Shown piece by piece: positions 32,927 to 41,395 of a stretch of 43,948 bases of DNA. The position numbers and the translations under genes are program-made. The notes below the pieces were generated by a model. That model was not told the origin of the DNA. It made no database searches and worked only from the letters and a program-made list of their open reading frames with translations. The stretch spans positions 1-43,948 of the forward strand of contig DHKP01000005.1 of assembly GCA_002404865.1 (NCBI GenBank), in the 5' to 3' direction. The DNA is from Caryophanales bacterium UBA4691 (GTDB taxonomy: Bacteria > Bacillota_I > Bacilli_A > RFN20 > CAG-826). Numbering within the stretch: the first letter of the stretch is position 1; each line of letters starts with the position of its first letter.

Positions 32927-33202
32927 TAAAGTATGTCGATTTAGCTTGTTGTTTAGTTTAGTTTTTCCTAGGAAACGTTTCAAGATATATATTGGTAGTT
33001 ACCGCTTTCACGAAACGAAAAATGAAAATGTTTATCACCTCTCGTTGATAAGAGGTATTGTTATTACGACAAAGGAAAGCGAACAGATAATGAAAACGTT
33101 CTTCCATCATCAATTGAACACATTTGTTGCCAAGAAGTAGTGGTGGACTTTTTGCTCTTTTTTGTCATTTTAAATGGGTAAAACCCGAAAGGAAAACGAG
33201 TA
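32927..33202 (+). other. Intergenic region before the phosphonate-type transporter
   Basis: No gene is supported. Three structures are visible: the perfect palindrome TTTCCTAGGAAA (32964-32975), the inverted repeat CGTTTC/GAAACG (32976-32981 with 33011-33016), and the hairpin ACCTCT/AGAGGT (33037-33056), which may end the kinase transcript. A GGGT/ACCC repeat lies just before the phnD ribosome binding site. No known riboswitch could be recognised. Confidence 0.4.
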
Positions 33203-34519
33203 ATGAAAAAACTCAACAAAGTTATCCTCCTCTCAAGTGCAGTATTTGCGCTTGCATCCTGCGCCTCCGGCACAGGGAATGCCATTGACGCCGTTTGTGA
33301 CGAACTTCCAGAAGGCGCCTATGTCTATCGTGGCGAGCAAAGTAAAACAGAAGTTAGCTTCTATAGCTCATTAATGTATACGCTCCGTGATCAAGCCCGC
33401 CAATACATCGGCAAAAAGGCATTTGGCATCACTGCAGACGACGATGAAGATGCTATTTTGAAGAAACTTCATGATGGCAATGCGCTTTGGGGTGTTATGA
33501 GCGAGACTTCGTCCGCTGGTTATATTTATCCTAGATATTACCTATATCAACATGGCTATACCAAAGGATTTGTTGATAGGAAAGAATACAACAAATTATC
33601 TAAAGAAGATCAAGATAAAGCCATGATGTCTACTAGCCAAGGGACCTATCCTGAAAGTATTGATGGTCTCATGACTGGTACATTCGATGTTATTTGCGGA
33701 TTCTTTGACACCCGCTATGGATCTGCTTTTGTCCAAAAAGATGGTAAATATGCTGGTAAAGAGAACCTTTTCAAGAACACATATACCGTTGCTGTCACTG
33801 ACCCAATTATGAACGACACTGTTTCCATCCGTACTTCATTGAGCGATGGCAAACGTGAAGCGATTAAGAAAGCGTTCAAGGCCGCTGTTAAAGACGGAAA
33901 TTCGAAAGATACAGCTACTGCTGCGGGCTTGGTTTATCAGATTTATTCTCATACTGGCTACGTTGACGCAAGCGATTCTCAATATGCATCCGCCAAAGAA
34001 ATGTATAAGTGGAGCGAAGAAACTAAAGACCCAACCAAAAAAGTCACCATTCCAACCGATGTTACCCCTGATTCAAAGGATACAACGGACGAAAACAAGG
34101 TGATTAAGATTCAACTCGTTCCATCGAACGATCCAGCGACCATTAGCGCTCGTGCGAAGGATCTTCAACCTAAACTCAATAGTTACGTTACTGATACTGG
34201 CTATACCTTTGAGATAATCGTTGGTACCACCGAAGGCGGGTACGAAATGACCACTACTGCCCTCGTTAGCGGTCAAATTGATGCGGCTTTCCTTCCTGCT
34301 GGTTCTTACGCTTCTGCGTTTGTCAACCACCCAGGCAAAATTGAGCCTCTTCTTGCCGCGAGCCGCGCTGGATATAAGGTCCAAGTTGAAGACTTCGCAG
34401 GGGAGACAAAGGATTCCATGTTCGATCAAGAGCATCGTATTCTTCAACGTAAGGCTATGAATGGCGAAATCGACAAAAACGGCAAAGCCGTCAAAGCCAC
34501 TAAAACGGAGACAAAATAG
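33203..34519 (+). CDS. phnD: PhnD-like ABC transporter substrate-binding lipoprotein, circularly permuted
   Basis: This binding protein of a phosphonate/phosphite-type importer has a lipoprotein signal peptide ending LASC (lipidated C20). Residues about 35-280 correspond to the second part of PhnD: SSAGYIYPRYYLYQHGY (cf. STSGFLVPGYYVF in E. coli PhnD), SIDGLMTGTFDVICGFFD, TDPIMNDTVSIRTSLS and GYVDASDSQYASAKEM. Residues about 299-395 correspond to the normal N-terminal part: IKIQLVPSNDPATIS, then SGQIDAAFLPAGSYASAF. The two parts are thus in reversed order, joined by a TP-rich linker (about 281-298). At 438 residues it is longer than typical (about 340). It heads the operon with phnC and two phnE genes. 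The ligand is unknown; no C-P lyase genes are present. Confidence 0.85.
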   Translation: MKKLNKVILLSSAVFALASCASGTGNAIDAVCDELPEGAYVYRGEQSKTEVSFYSSLMYTLRDQARQYIGKKAFGITADDDEDAILKKLHDGNALWGVMSETSSAGYIYPRYYLYQHGYTKGFVDRKEYNKLSKEDQDKAMMSTSQGTYPESIDGLMTGTFDVICGFFDTRYGSAFVQKDGKYAGKENLFKNTYTVAVTDPIMNDTVSIRTSLSDGKREAIKKAFKAAVKDGNSKDTATAAGLVYQIYSHTGYVDASDSQYASAKEMYKWSEETKDPTKKVTIPTDVTPDSKDTTDENKVIKIQLVPSNDPATISARAKDLQPKLNSYVTDTGYTFEIIVGTTEGGYEMTTTALVSGQIDAAFLPAGSYASAFVNHPGKIEPLLAASRAGYKVQVEDFAGETKDSMFDQEHRILQRKAMNGEIDKNGKAVKATKTETK

Positions 34520-34579
34520 TTTCTTGTCTTGCGTTTTAAAGATAAAATAATTTGAAACTTACCCGCTTCGGAGAGATAT

Positions 34580-35371
34580 ATGATTCAATTAATTCATGTC
34601 GACAAAGTCTATGACAATGGTTTCAAGGCTTTAGATGACGTCAATTTAACGATTAAAGATGGGGAATTTGTATCCATCATCGGTCTCTCTGGGGCGGGTA
34701 AAAGTACGCTTATACGTTGCATTAACCGCATGCATGAAATTTCTGCAGGGCAGTTATTGGTTGACGGAGTAGATATTTCAAAGCTTCGCGGCAAGAAACT
34801 TCGTCAAGCACGCAAAAATATTGGAATGATTTTCCAATCTTTTAATTTGGTGAAAAGAAGTTCCGTTTACAAAAACGTTCTCGCAGGTCGTGTGGGCTAT
34901 CACAATACCTTCGAGACCTTTTTTGGAATCTATTCAAAGGACGAAAAGATGCTTGCCTTCCGTTCGATGGATAAACTTGGAATCTTGGACAAGGCGTTTG
35001 TTCGTGCTGATCAATTATCCGGAGGTCAACAACAACGAGTTGCTTTAGCGCGTGCCTTAACACAAGAACCACAACTTATTCTAGCGGATGAGCCTGTCGC
35101 CTCTCTTGATCCGGTTACCACGATTTCGGTTATGGATGACTTTACTCGTATTAACAAAATGGGCATCACTATTTTGGCTAATATGCACCATGTTGATTTA
35201 GCAAAACGCTATTCAAGTCGTATTATTGGTATTCGTTCTGGTAAGGTCGTATTTGATGGGAAACCAGAAGAAGTTACTGATGAAGTAACGATGAAAATTT
35301 ATGGGCGTGCCCTCAATAAAAACGAAAATTTGGGCAATTTGAATCCTGAAGAAAATAAAGAGGCGAAATAA
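34580..35371 (+). CDS. phnC: Phosphonate-type ABC transporter ATP-binding protein
   Basis: This ATPase subunit has Walker A in GLSGAGKSTLIR (about residues 34-45), the Q-loop in GMIFQSFNLV, signature LSGGQQQRVALARAL, Walker B LILADEPVASLD and the switch histidine in NMHHVD. The spacing and the KLRGKKLRQARKNIGM segment match PhnC proteins. The length is 263 residues. GGAGAG precedes the ATG, and phnE follows after 1 nt. Confidence 0.93.
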   Translation: MIQLIHVDKVYDNGFKALDDVNLTIKDGEFVSIIGLSGAGKSTLIRCINRMHEISAGQLLVDGVDISKLRGKKLRQARKNIGMIFQSFNLVKRSSVYKNVLAGRVGYHNTFETFFGIYSKDEKMLAFRSMDKLGILDKAFVRADQLSGGQQQRVALARALTQEPQLILADEPVASLDPVTTISVMDDFTRINKMGITILANMHHVDLAKRYSSRIIGIRSGKVVFDGKPEEVTDEVTMKIYGRALNKNENLGNLNPEENKEAK

Positions 35372-35372
35372 T

Positions 35373-36335
35373 ATGCCGTTTTGGAATAAAAACAACCTCT
35401 CTAAAGAGCGAAGAGAAGAACTCCGCAGCGAACGAAAAACTAATAAAGCTCAAAAAAAGAAAGAATTTTGGGATTCCATTCTCTATTACCAAAAAGAAAT
35501 CGATATTTCTGTCAATCATGATGGTACGATGGTTCGAACCATTACCAAAAAGCGTCCGTTGCTACTTATTGTAAGTCTGATTGTTTTAGTTTTGATTTTC
35601 ATTTTCTGCTTATGCATTGCCGACTACTCTAATGCACTAGCGCTGAAATGGGATTCTCTAGGCATGTTTTTCGTTCGTATGTTCACTCCACAGGCCAATT
35701 CCTTACGAACGTGGGACAATTATTTTTCTTATATGTGGGGGGATGCTTTAAAAGATATTTGGGCGACTAATGAAATGTGTTTCATTGGCACCATTTTCGG
35801 TTCTCTTATTGCGTTGCCTATCGCTTATCTATGTGCTCAAAACATCAATAAAAACAAATATATTCGCCTACCAGTCCGTATTTTCAACGATGTTCTTAGA
35901 ACTGTCCCTCAAATGGTTATGGCTCTTTTGCTTCGTCTTTTCTTTGGGCCATCACTTGTTACAGGTATTTTGTCTATCATTATCTTTACGGTTGGTATCA
36001 TGTACCAATTGACCTATGAATATGTCGAAACTTTGGAACTTTCTCCATTTGAGGCGATAAGATCTAATGGTGGAGATACAATTCAATGCATTTCTCTTGG
36101 CTTGCGTCCTGCTGTGATGCCGATGTTTTTTGCAAATATGCTTTACACTTTTGAAATCAATATCCGCGCCTCCGTTATCTTAGGTTATGTTGGTGCTGGA
36201 GGATATGGCTATTGGTTGAAGCAAAACTATGGGGCTGGCTATTACGACAAGATCGGCGCTATGCTTATTCCTTTATTTTGCGAAGTTATCATTCTTCAAA
36301 TTGTTTCTAATCTTCTTGGGAGGAAATCCCGATGA
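35373..36335 (+). CDS. phnE: Phosphonate-type ABC transporter permease 1
   Basis: This membrane subunit has a long charged cytoplasmic N-terminus of about 60 residues, rich in K, R and E, then about six helices. The coupling (EAA) loop is LSPFEAIRSNGGDTIQCISL (about residues 228-247), and FEINIRASVILGYVGAGGYG is typical of PhnE. The length is 320 residues. It overlaps the second permease by 4 nt, so a heterodimeric channel is expected. Confidence 0.92.
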   Translation: MPFWNKNNLSKERREELRSERKTNKAQKKKEFWDSILYYQKEIDISVNHDGTMVRTITKKRPLLLIVSLIVLVLIFIFCLCIADYSNALALKWDSLGMFFVRMFTPQANSLRTWDNYFSYMWGDALKDIWATNEMCFIGTIFGSLIALPIAYLCAQNINKNKYIRLPVRIFNDVLRTVPQMVMALLLRLFFGPSLVTGILSIIIFTVGIMYQLTYEYVETLELSPFEAIRSNGGDTIQCISLGLRPAVMPMFFANMLYTFEINIRASVILGYVGAGGYGYWLKQNYGAGYYDKIGAMLIPLFCEVIILQIVSNLLGRKSR

Positions 36336-37243
36336 AATTGACTTTTGGTATTTCAACGATTGTCTTACTCGTTGCTCTTGTTACAATCTTCCTATTCGAT
36401 ATTCTTTATTATAAGAAAGCTAAATCTTTTGGATCACCCGAAGAAGCTTACGCTTCCCGACCGATCGACTGGGCAATTAATCTCGTCTTTGTTTTAGCGC
36501 TTTGCTCGATTCTTTTATTCTTCCATTTCGATTTGGATATGAATACCGAATTTCAAATCGGGGGTAACATCAAACAAGGTTTCATGAATTTGGGCCTTCT
36601 TTTCAAGATTGATTGGTCTTTCTTTTTTGGATATGGTCAATACGCTTTCAAGGAATCGGTTATTTACTTTATTCTAAAAACATTTGGAATTGCCTTCATT
36701 GGAACTTTAATTGCTTCGATTTTGGCCATTCCATTTGGCTTATTTGCATCTCATAAACTTTTCGGCAATGCTGCTTGGCCATCGGAAATCTTTTTGATCA
36801 TGATTCGCACGATTCCAGAAATCATTTTTGCGTTGATTCTTGTCATGTTCTCCGGTTTCACTTATTTGTCTGGCGTTCTTGTTATTGGTATTCATTCAAT
36901 TGGGATGATTGGCAAGCTTTACGCCGATCAAATCGATGGTATTCAACAAGAACCTGTGGAAGGGGTTCTAGCTTGTGGCGCTAGTAAATGGCAGCAAATT
37001 CATCTAGCGGTCATCCCTCAAGTTACCCCGAATTTGATTTCTGTTGCCTTGTACCGCTTCGATATCAATATTCGTACTGCAACGATTCTTGGCGTCGTCC
37101 TTGGCGTTGATGGTGGCATTGGTTACTACTTGTCCACTGAACAAAATAACTATGGGCACTTGGGCGGATGCATTCTTGGAATCGTTATTCTGGTTGTCCT
37201 TATTAATTTTGTTTCCGGATATCTACGCAAAAAGCTTGCGTAG
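36332..37243 (+). CDS. phnE: Phosphonate-type ABC transporter permease 2
   Basis: This is the second PhnE-like subunit, with about six helices in 303 residues. The coupling loop is EPVEGVLACGASKWQQIHLA (about residues 208-227), followed by FDINIRTATILGVVLGVDGG. GGGAGG lies upstream of the ATG within the first permease gene. It ends the phnD-phnC-phnE-phnE operon; no clear terminator follows, although a pair of imperfect inverted repeats lies at 37310-37345. Confidence 0.92.
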   Translation: MKLTFGISTIVLLVALVTIFLFDILYYKKAKSFGSPEEAYASRPIDWAINLVFVLALCSILLFFHFDLDMNTEFQIGGNIKQGFMNLGLLFKIDWSFFFGYGQYAFKESVIYFILKTFGIAFIGTLIASILAIPFGLFASHKLFGNAAWPSEIFLIMIRTIPEIIFALILVMFSGFTYLSGVLVIGIHSIGMIGKLYADQIDGIQQEPVEGVLACGASKWQQIHLAVIPQVTPNLISVALYRFDINIRTATILGVVLGVDGGIGYYLSTEQNNYGHLGGCILGIVILVVLINFVSGYLRKKLA

Positions 37244-37476
37244 TCGTTGATTTCTCATCCAAAAGGATTCTCACGCTTAAGTGAACGAGGGTTTTATTGA
37301 GACATGGTCCTAAACGCTATAGTTATCCATGCTTAAGCGGTTTATACTTTGTGTTTCACAATGGGTTATCCATCATTTTTTAGAGCGTTAATCCCTTCGC
37401 GAATTCCTAGGAGGATTTGTTATCTTTTCTAATGAATAGCATTATTCTTTGAACTATGGATTATAGAACAAGGGTT
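37244..37476 (+). other. Intergenic region between convergent phnE and MATE genes
   Basis: No gene is supported. GTTATCCAT/GCTTAAG motifs recur without clear order. AGGAGG at 37409-37414 resembles a ribosome binding site but is followed only by a frame of fewer than 12 codons, perhaps a relic. Confidence 0.3.
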
Positions 37477-38982
37477 TCAGTCATGTGATATTTCTTTAGC
37501 TTTGTTATTACTCTTTTCCAATTTCGAGAATTTCTTTAAGTAATAGAACATTGGGAAAATAGAGATTAAAACGTTAAATACCCAAGCGGCTGAATCAGCG
37601 CTGCTAACGACAGCGAACGCTAAAGTGCTAGCCTCGCTATTGATTGGGCCGCCATTGAATAAAGCGGGGAGGTATAAACATATCAAACTCCTTGCCAATA
37701 GTTCGCCAACTCCGCTTAGAAACGGCCATAATGGCTTTTGTAATCCTTGTAGTAAGTTTCTTACGATAAATAGAATCATGAGAATGCCCATGCAAGGGAT
37801 GGATACATACAAATAGGTGTTTCCGTAGCGTAAGGACTCCCCATTGACTTTAGAAGCACTTAAGAAAAGATATTGATAAGCCCCGCCAACCGTTAAACTT
37901 AATCCGACGATAACAATGAATGCCCACATCCCTAAACCAATCCACAATGATGTAGCCAAGCCCTTTTTGATTCGCTTATAGTTACCTGCCCCTAGGTTTT
38001 GGCTAGTAAAGGATAGAACGGCGGTTCCTAACCCCATAAGGATTGTCATGAGCAAATTGACGATTTTGCAACCCGCTCCATAACCCATTTGGGCAGGTAA
38101 ACCGGCGACCATTCCTCCACTTGGAGATACGTCAAAAGCAATCACGGCCGCTTGCATAATGATAATGCCAATCTCTAAAACGCTGAATTGGAAGCCAAGC
38201 GGCAAGCCATTGTATAAGTGGTGGCCATAGAATTTTAAAGGTGATTTCAGGTCGCTTTTCCTAATCCTTAGAATTTCGTATTTTTTATATCCGTATATCA
38301 TCGCTCCTAGTGCCGCTAAGCCTTGGGAAAGGACAGTTGCTATCGCACTCCCTGCTACGCCCCAATTGAAGGTAATAATGAATAATAAATCGAGGCCGAC
38401 GTTTAATAATGTTCCTCCAACAAGAAACATAAACGGGGCGAAGCTATCACCCATCGCGCGCAAAACGGAAACAATAAGGTTATAGAACACTTGTAGGACA
38501 ATACCTGCGTAAATGAAAATAAGATAAGTATAGGCAGCTTCATATTCCGCTTGCATATAAGGGTCGACTGAAGAAGGGGTAATGCCAATCCAACTTAGCA
38601 TGGTAGGAATCAAAACAATGCCTATTACAGTGAGAACTACGGAGATAATTAGACCTAATACTATCTGCGCAAAATAGCTCTTTCTTACGCCGTCATAATC
38701 TTTCATTCCGATTTTTTCGCTTATGACGACGGCAAATCCAGCCGTGCAACCAATCCCGAACTGGAGCACAATATAAACTAGGGGGGCGCTGCTATTGACT
38801 CCAGCGACTTCCGCCTCGGAAAGCGTTTGCCCAACAATCATTGCGTCGGTCAAGGTATAAAACTGCTGAAAAAGCATCGACAAAACGATTGGGATCAAGA
38901 AGGCGATTAAACTCTTGCCGATGCTACCGCTAGTAAGGTCAACGGGATTGAACAAATTCTTAAATTTCTGAAGCAATTTCAT
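37477..38982 (-). CDS. MATE-family multidrug/sodium antiporter
   Basis: This is a 12-helix exporter of the MATE family, 501 residues. The start of the first repeat is seen in IGKSLIAFLIPIVLSMLFQQ, YTLTDAMIVGQTLSEAEVAG and VNSSAPLVYI. The second repeat has LPLGFQFSVLEIGIIIMQAA and FTSQNLGAGNYKRIKKG. The C-terminus is basic. The substrate is unknown; drugs or organic cations are typical. There is no ribosome binding site: minus-strand TATATT (39004-38999) lies 16 nt before the ATG, so the leader would be very short. It faces away from the tRNA-Leu island. Confidence 0.93.
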   Translation of the reverse strand: MKLLQKFKNLFNPVDLTSGSIGKSLIAFLIPIVLSMLFQQFYTLTDAMIVGQTLSEAEVAGVNSSAPLVYIVLQFGIGCTAGFAVVISEKIGMKDYDGVRKSYFAQIVLGLIISVVLTVIGIVLIPTMLSWIGITPSSVDPYMQAEYEAAYTYLIFIYAGIVLQVFYNLIVSVLRAMGDSFAPFMFLVGGTLLNVGLDLLFIITFNWGVAGSAIATVLSQGLAALGAMIYGYKKYEILRIRKSDLKSPLKFYGHHLYNGLPLGFQFSVLEIGIIIMQAAVIAFDVSPSGGMVAGLPAQMGYGAGCKIVNLLMTILMGLGTAVLSFTSQNLGAGNYKRIKKGLATSLWIGLGMWAFIVIVGLSLTVGGAYQYLFLSASKVNGESLRYGNTYLYVSIPCMGILMILFIVRNLLQGLQKPLWPFLSGVGELLARSLICLYLPALFNGGPINSEASTLAFAVVSSADSAAWVFNVLISIFPMFYYLKKFSKLEKSNNKAKEISHD

Positions 38983-39123
38983 AACGCCGTTACATTCTAA
39001 TATAGAGTAAATAGAACGCTAGTTGTATGCTCTTTCATTTATTGCGGTTCCCTATTTCGGCAAGAAGATATTTCACCAATGATAAAATTGGGATCTGCTA
39101 CTGATAAAGAATGTTTTTTTGTT

Positions 39124-39151
39124 TTGAAAACTGCTTTCGTCTATATATAAT
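39124..39151 (+). promoter_or_regulatory. Promoter of tRNA-Leu (CAA)
   Basis: TTGAAA (39124-39129) and TATAAT (39146-39151) are 16 nt apart. A hairpin CTAC/GTAG (39160-39172) lies between the predicted start and the mature tRNA. Confidence 0.75.
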
Positions 39152-39174
39152 ATCTCTCGCTACATCACGTAGTT

Positions 39175-39258
39175 GCCCAGCTGGCGAAATGGTAGACGCA
39201 AACGACTCAAAATCGTTCGGAGAAATCCATGCGAGTTCGACTCTCGCGCCGGGCACCA
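39175..39258 (+). tRNA. tRNA-Leu (anticodon CAA)
   Basis: This class II tRNA of 84 nt has a long variable arm and encoded CCA. The anticodon stem AACGA/TCGTT encloses CTCAAAA with CAA at 39208-39210, which reads TTG. The acceptor GCCCAGC/GCCGGGC has an A5-C68 mismatch. Confidence 0.93.
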
Positions 39259-39280
39259 AGCAGCTTGAATATGCTCCATG

Positions 39281-39307
39281 GCCTCGTTGACTTGGGGCTT
39301 TTTTCTT
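39281..39307 (+). terminator. Terminator after tRNA-Leu (CAA)
   Basis: GCCTCG/TGGGGC with a TTGACT loop is followed by six T. Confidence 0.75.
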
Positions 39308-39664
39308 TACCTATCTCTTTCCTTTCAGCAGGGAAGCTTCGCCTAAAATATGCCCCAAAAAGCGGTTTTCGGATCGGTTTTCCACTCTTTTTTGTTTTGG
39401 AACGAATCCATTTGGTAGCTTTCATCGATATTTGAAAGCGTTTTTTGCTTCCATTTTTTGGCAAGAGGAGATGGATGGGAAAGTTCGTCGGCCCAAAATT
39501 TCTCCCCATTATGACAGCAAATTCAAATGAAGGCGTCTTTGCCTCGTTTAGTGCGTTATTAAGGGTGATGCGCAGTGAACATGGTGAACATGACAGAACA
39601 AAAGCGAACATGATATCGAAGACATGAGTGAACATGACGAAAAATATGATATGGAGGGCGCACG
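39308..39664 (+). other. Non-coding or decayed stretch with GAACATG repeats
   Basis: No intact gene is seen. Near the end, GAACATG occurs four times in direct orientation (39577, 39586, 39606, 39630) just before the AlbA_2 gene. In one frame the repeats would encode Glu-His pairs such as SEHGEHD. This could be a relic of the tail of an AlbA_2-type gene, or a set of operator sites. Confidence 0.4.
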
Positions 39665-41059
39665 ATGAACAAAATAGAAGAGTTAGTTGGTGCTGATTTT
39701 TTCGAGAATAAAGAGTATGAATGCAAGCTTCAATTGGAATCTAGTGCTGACAAAATCGAGAAATGGGCGAAAACATTGGTAGGCTTTGCCAACGCTTATG
39801 TGGGATATATTTTTGTCGGGGTCTCCAATGACGGGAATATCGTTGGGCTAAACAAAGATGAGGTAGATAAGACGAAGGCCCTCGTCCTTAAAACCATAAA
39901 TCGGTATATCTTCCCGCATATTCAGGTCACGTTTTCAACTTGCCTTTATAAAGAAGGGAAGTATGTTCTTTTGATTTGGACCGACTATATCGATGAAATG
40001 GCTATTTTCAAATCCGGCGACTTCAGCGAAAAGGTTTATTTAAGGGAAGACGGATCTACGGTTCCTGCGTCAATTAGCCAAATTCTTTCAATCGGTAAAA
40101 GGAAGTTCGGCATAGATAGGCAGCTTTTGAACGAACAATATGAGGCAAAGGATTTCTCCAAATTCAGTCATTTAGCGACTTTGTATAGGAAAGATGGCAA
40201 AAAGCCAACGGAAAAGCTGCTCATAAGCCAAGAAGTCATTGGGCAAGATGGAAGATTAACTGAAGGGCTGAAGATGTTTTCAGATCATTTCGATAGCGAT
40301 GAGACGCTCGCTATTTGCAGATTATGGGGTGGCTTTGACAAAGGGGACGACGAGGTCATTGATAAGAAAGAATTCAAAGGCTGCTTATGCGACGCATTCA
40401 CAAACATAATGGATTTTGTTAGGAGAAACAGCAGAAGCGGCTTTATCAAGCAAAAGGATGGGTCAAGGCTTGATACAATTTCATATCCAGAAGACGCCTT
40501 GAGAGAGGCTGTTGTCAACGCTCTAGCACATAGGGATTATTCCATTGGCGGCACGCAAATCGATGTAGACATTTTCAAGGATAGACTCGTAATAACATCG
40601 CCTGGCAAATGGCTCCTTTCGAAAAAGCCATCCGAATACAATCTCGGCACGATACCATCTGTAAGGAGGAACAAAGTCATTTGCACTTGTTTTGAAATTG
40701 TCGGCTTGATGGAAAGAAGCGGCAGCGGGTTTAGGAAAATATACAACGTTTACAAAGGACTGAATTTCAAGGAACCTGAATTGGATGACCAGCATGATTA
40801 CTTTCTGATCACTTTGTACGATTTACTTGGCGAAAAGGAACGAGCGGTGGTAACCGTTTCAAAGTACGACGATTCGATATTGTCATTCTGTAGTGGGATA
40901 GCGCGCTCAAGAGAAGAGATTCAAAACCACATTGGCATCAAAAGCAGAAGCCATTTCACTCTTAGAATCTTGAAACCGATGCTAGAATCCGGCGCCTTAG
41001 TAGCCACTGCGAGCCCAAGATCGAAAAAAATAAAGTATATAGCATCAACTAAAAAATAA
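39665..41059 (+). CDS. AlbA_2 (Schlafen-type) and GHKL-ATPase-like regulator
   Basis: The N-terminal AlbA_2 domain shows NKEYECKLQL, then TLVGFANAYVGYIFVGVSND (about residues 37-56) and GNIVGLN. A divergent GHKL ATP-binding domain follows, with EDALREAVVNALAHRDYS (about 276-293), VITSPGKW and MERSGSGFRKIY. The C-terminus (about 405-460) is winged-helix-like: SREEIQNHIGIKSRSHFTLR, then ILKPMLESGALVAT. Such proteins are common in accessory and defence-related regions of Firmicutes and are thought to be regulators, but their roles are mostly unproven. GGAGG lies 8 nt before the ATG, and GAACATG repeats lie just upstream. Confidence 0.88.
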   Translation: MNKIEELVGADFFENKEYECKLQLESSADKIEKWAKTLVGFANAYVGYIFVGVSNDGNIVGLNKDEVDKTKALVLKTINRYIFPHIQVTFSTCLYKEGKYVLLIWTDYIDEMAIFKSGDFSEKVYLREDGSTVPASISQILSIGKRKFGIDRQLLNEQYEAKDFSKFSHLATLYRKDGKKPTEKLLISQEVIGQDGRLTEGLKMFSDHFDSDETLAICRLWGGFDKGDDEVIDKKEFKGCLCDAFTNIMDFVRRNSRSGFIKQKDGSRLDTISYPEDALREAVVNALAHRDYSIGGTQIDVDIFKDRLVITSPGKWLLSKKPSEYNLGTIPSVRRNKVICTCFEIVGLMERSGSGFRKIYNVYKGLNFKEPELDDQHDYFLITLYDLLGEKERAVVTVSKYDDSILSFCSGIARSREEIQNHIGIKSRSHFTLRILKPMLESGALVATASPRSKKIKYIASTKK

Positions 41060-41188
41060 ACGCTCGCTAAAAACGCGAGAAAGCATACGCTTGGTTGTGT
41101 AAACAATTCTTAAATGAAATGAGGGGGATGGCTACCAACGGACCCCTAGAATATGGTCTCAAACTATTTAGGCAAAGAGAGTACAAAA

Positions 41189-41395
41189 ATGATAAAAGAA
41201 TACGACAGAATTAGAACACTGGTTGACAAGACTGTCAATGGAAGGTTTTATCCCAAAGGAACCATAGGAGTAGTGATTGACGTTTGTCCAAACGGAAAAG
41301 CGTACTCTGTAGAAATTTGGGACGAAACTAAATATCCAATCGATGCTACAACTTATGAATGGGACGAAATGGAAGTGATACCTTCCGCGAATTAA
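41189..41395 (+). CDS. Small DUF4926-like protein
   Basis: The 68-residue protein from ATG 41189 (AAAGAGAG upstream) has the pattern EYDRIRTLVDKTVNGRFYPK, GTIGVVIDVCPNGKAYSVEI and WDEMEVIP. This matches DUF4926-type proteins, small beta-barrels that often sit beside toxin genes as possible partners. No clear toxin gene is adjacent here; the downstream stretch is degraded. The assignment is from pattern memory only. Confidence 0.65.
   Translation: MIKEYDRIRTLVDKTVNGRFYPKGTIGVVIDVCPNGKAYSVEIWDETKYPIDATTYEWDEMEVIPSAN

Noticed and set aside
32895..33140. 81-codon plus-strand frame after the kinase-like gene
   Set aside because: It overlaps the kinase 3' end, has no ribosome binding site and runs through intergenic hairpins; composition is not convincing.
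32927..33202. Riboswitch before the phn operon
   Set aside because: Only short inverted repeats are visible; no known riboswitch core could be recognised by eye.
37409..37452. AGGAGG followed by a short TTG/ATG frame
   Set aside because: The frame has fewer than 12 codons and poor spacing; at most a relic ribosome binding site.
39207..39635. 142-codon minus-strand frame across tRNA-Leu and downstream
   Set aside because: It ends in the antisense of the tRNA and contains the antisense of its terminator; composition is not protein-like. It is a chance frame.
39577..39636. GAACATG repeats as a CRISPR array
   Set aside because: Repeats are 7 nt, with irregular spacing of 9, 20 and 24 nt and no cas genes; not CRISPR-like.
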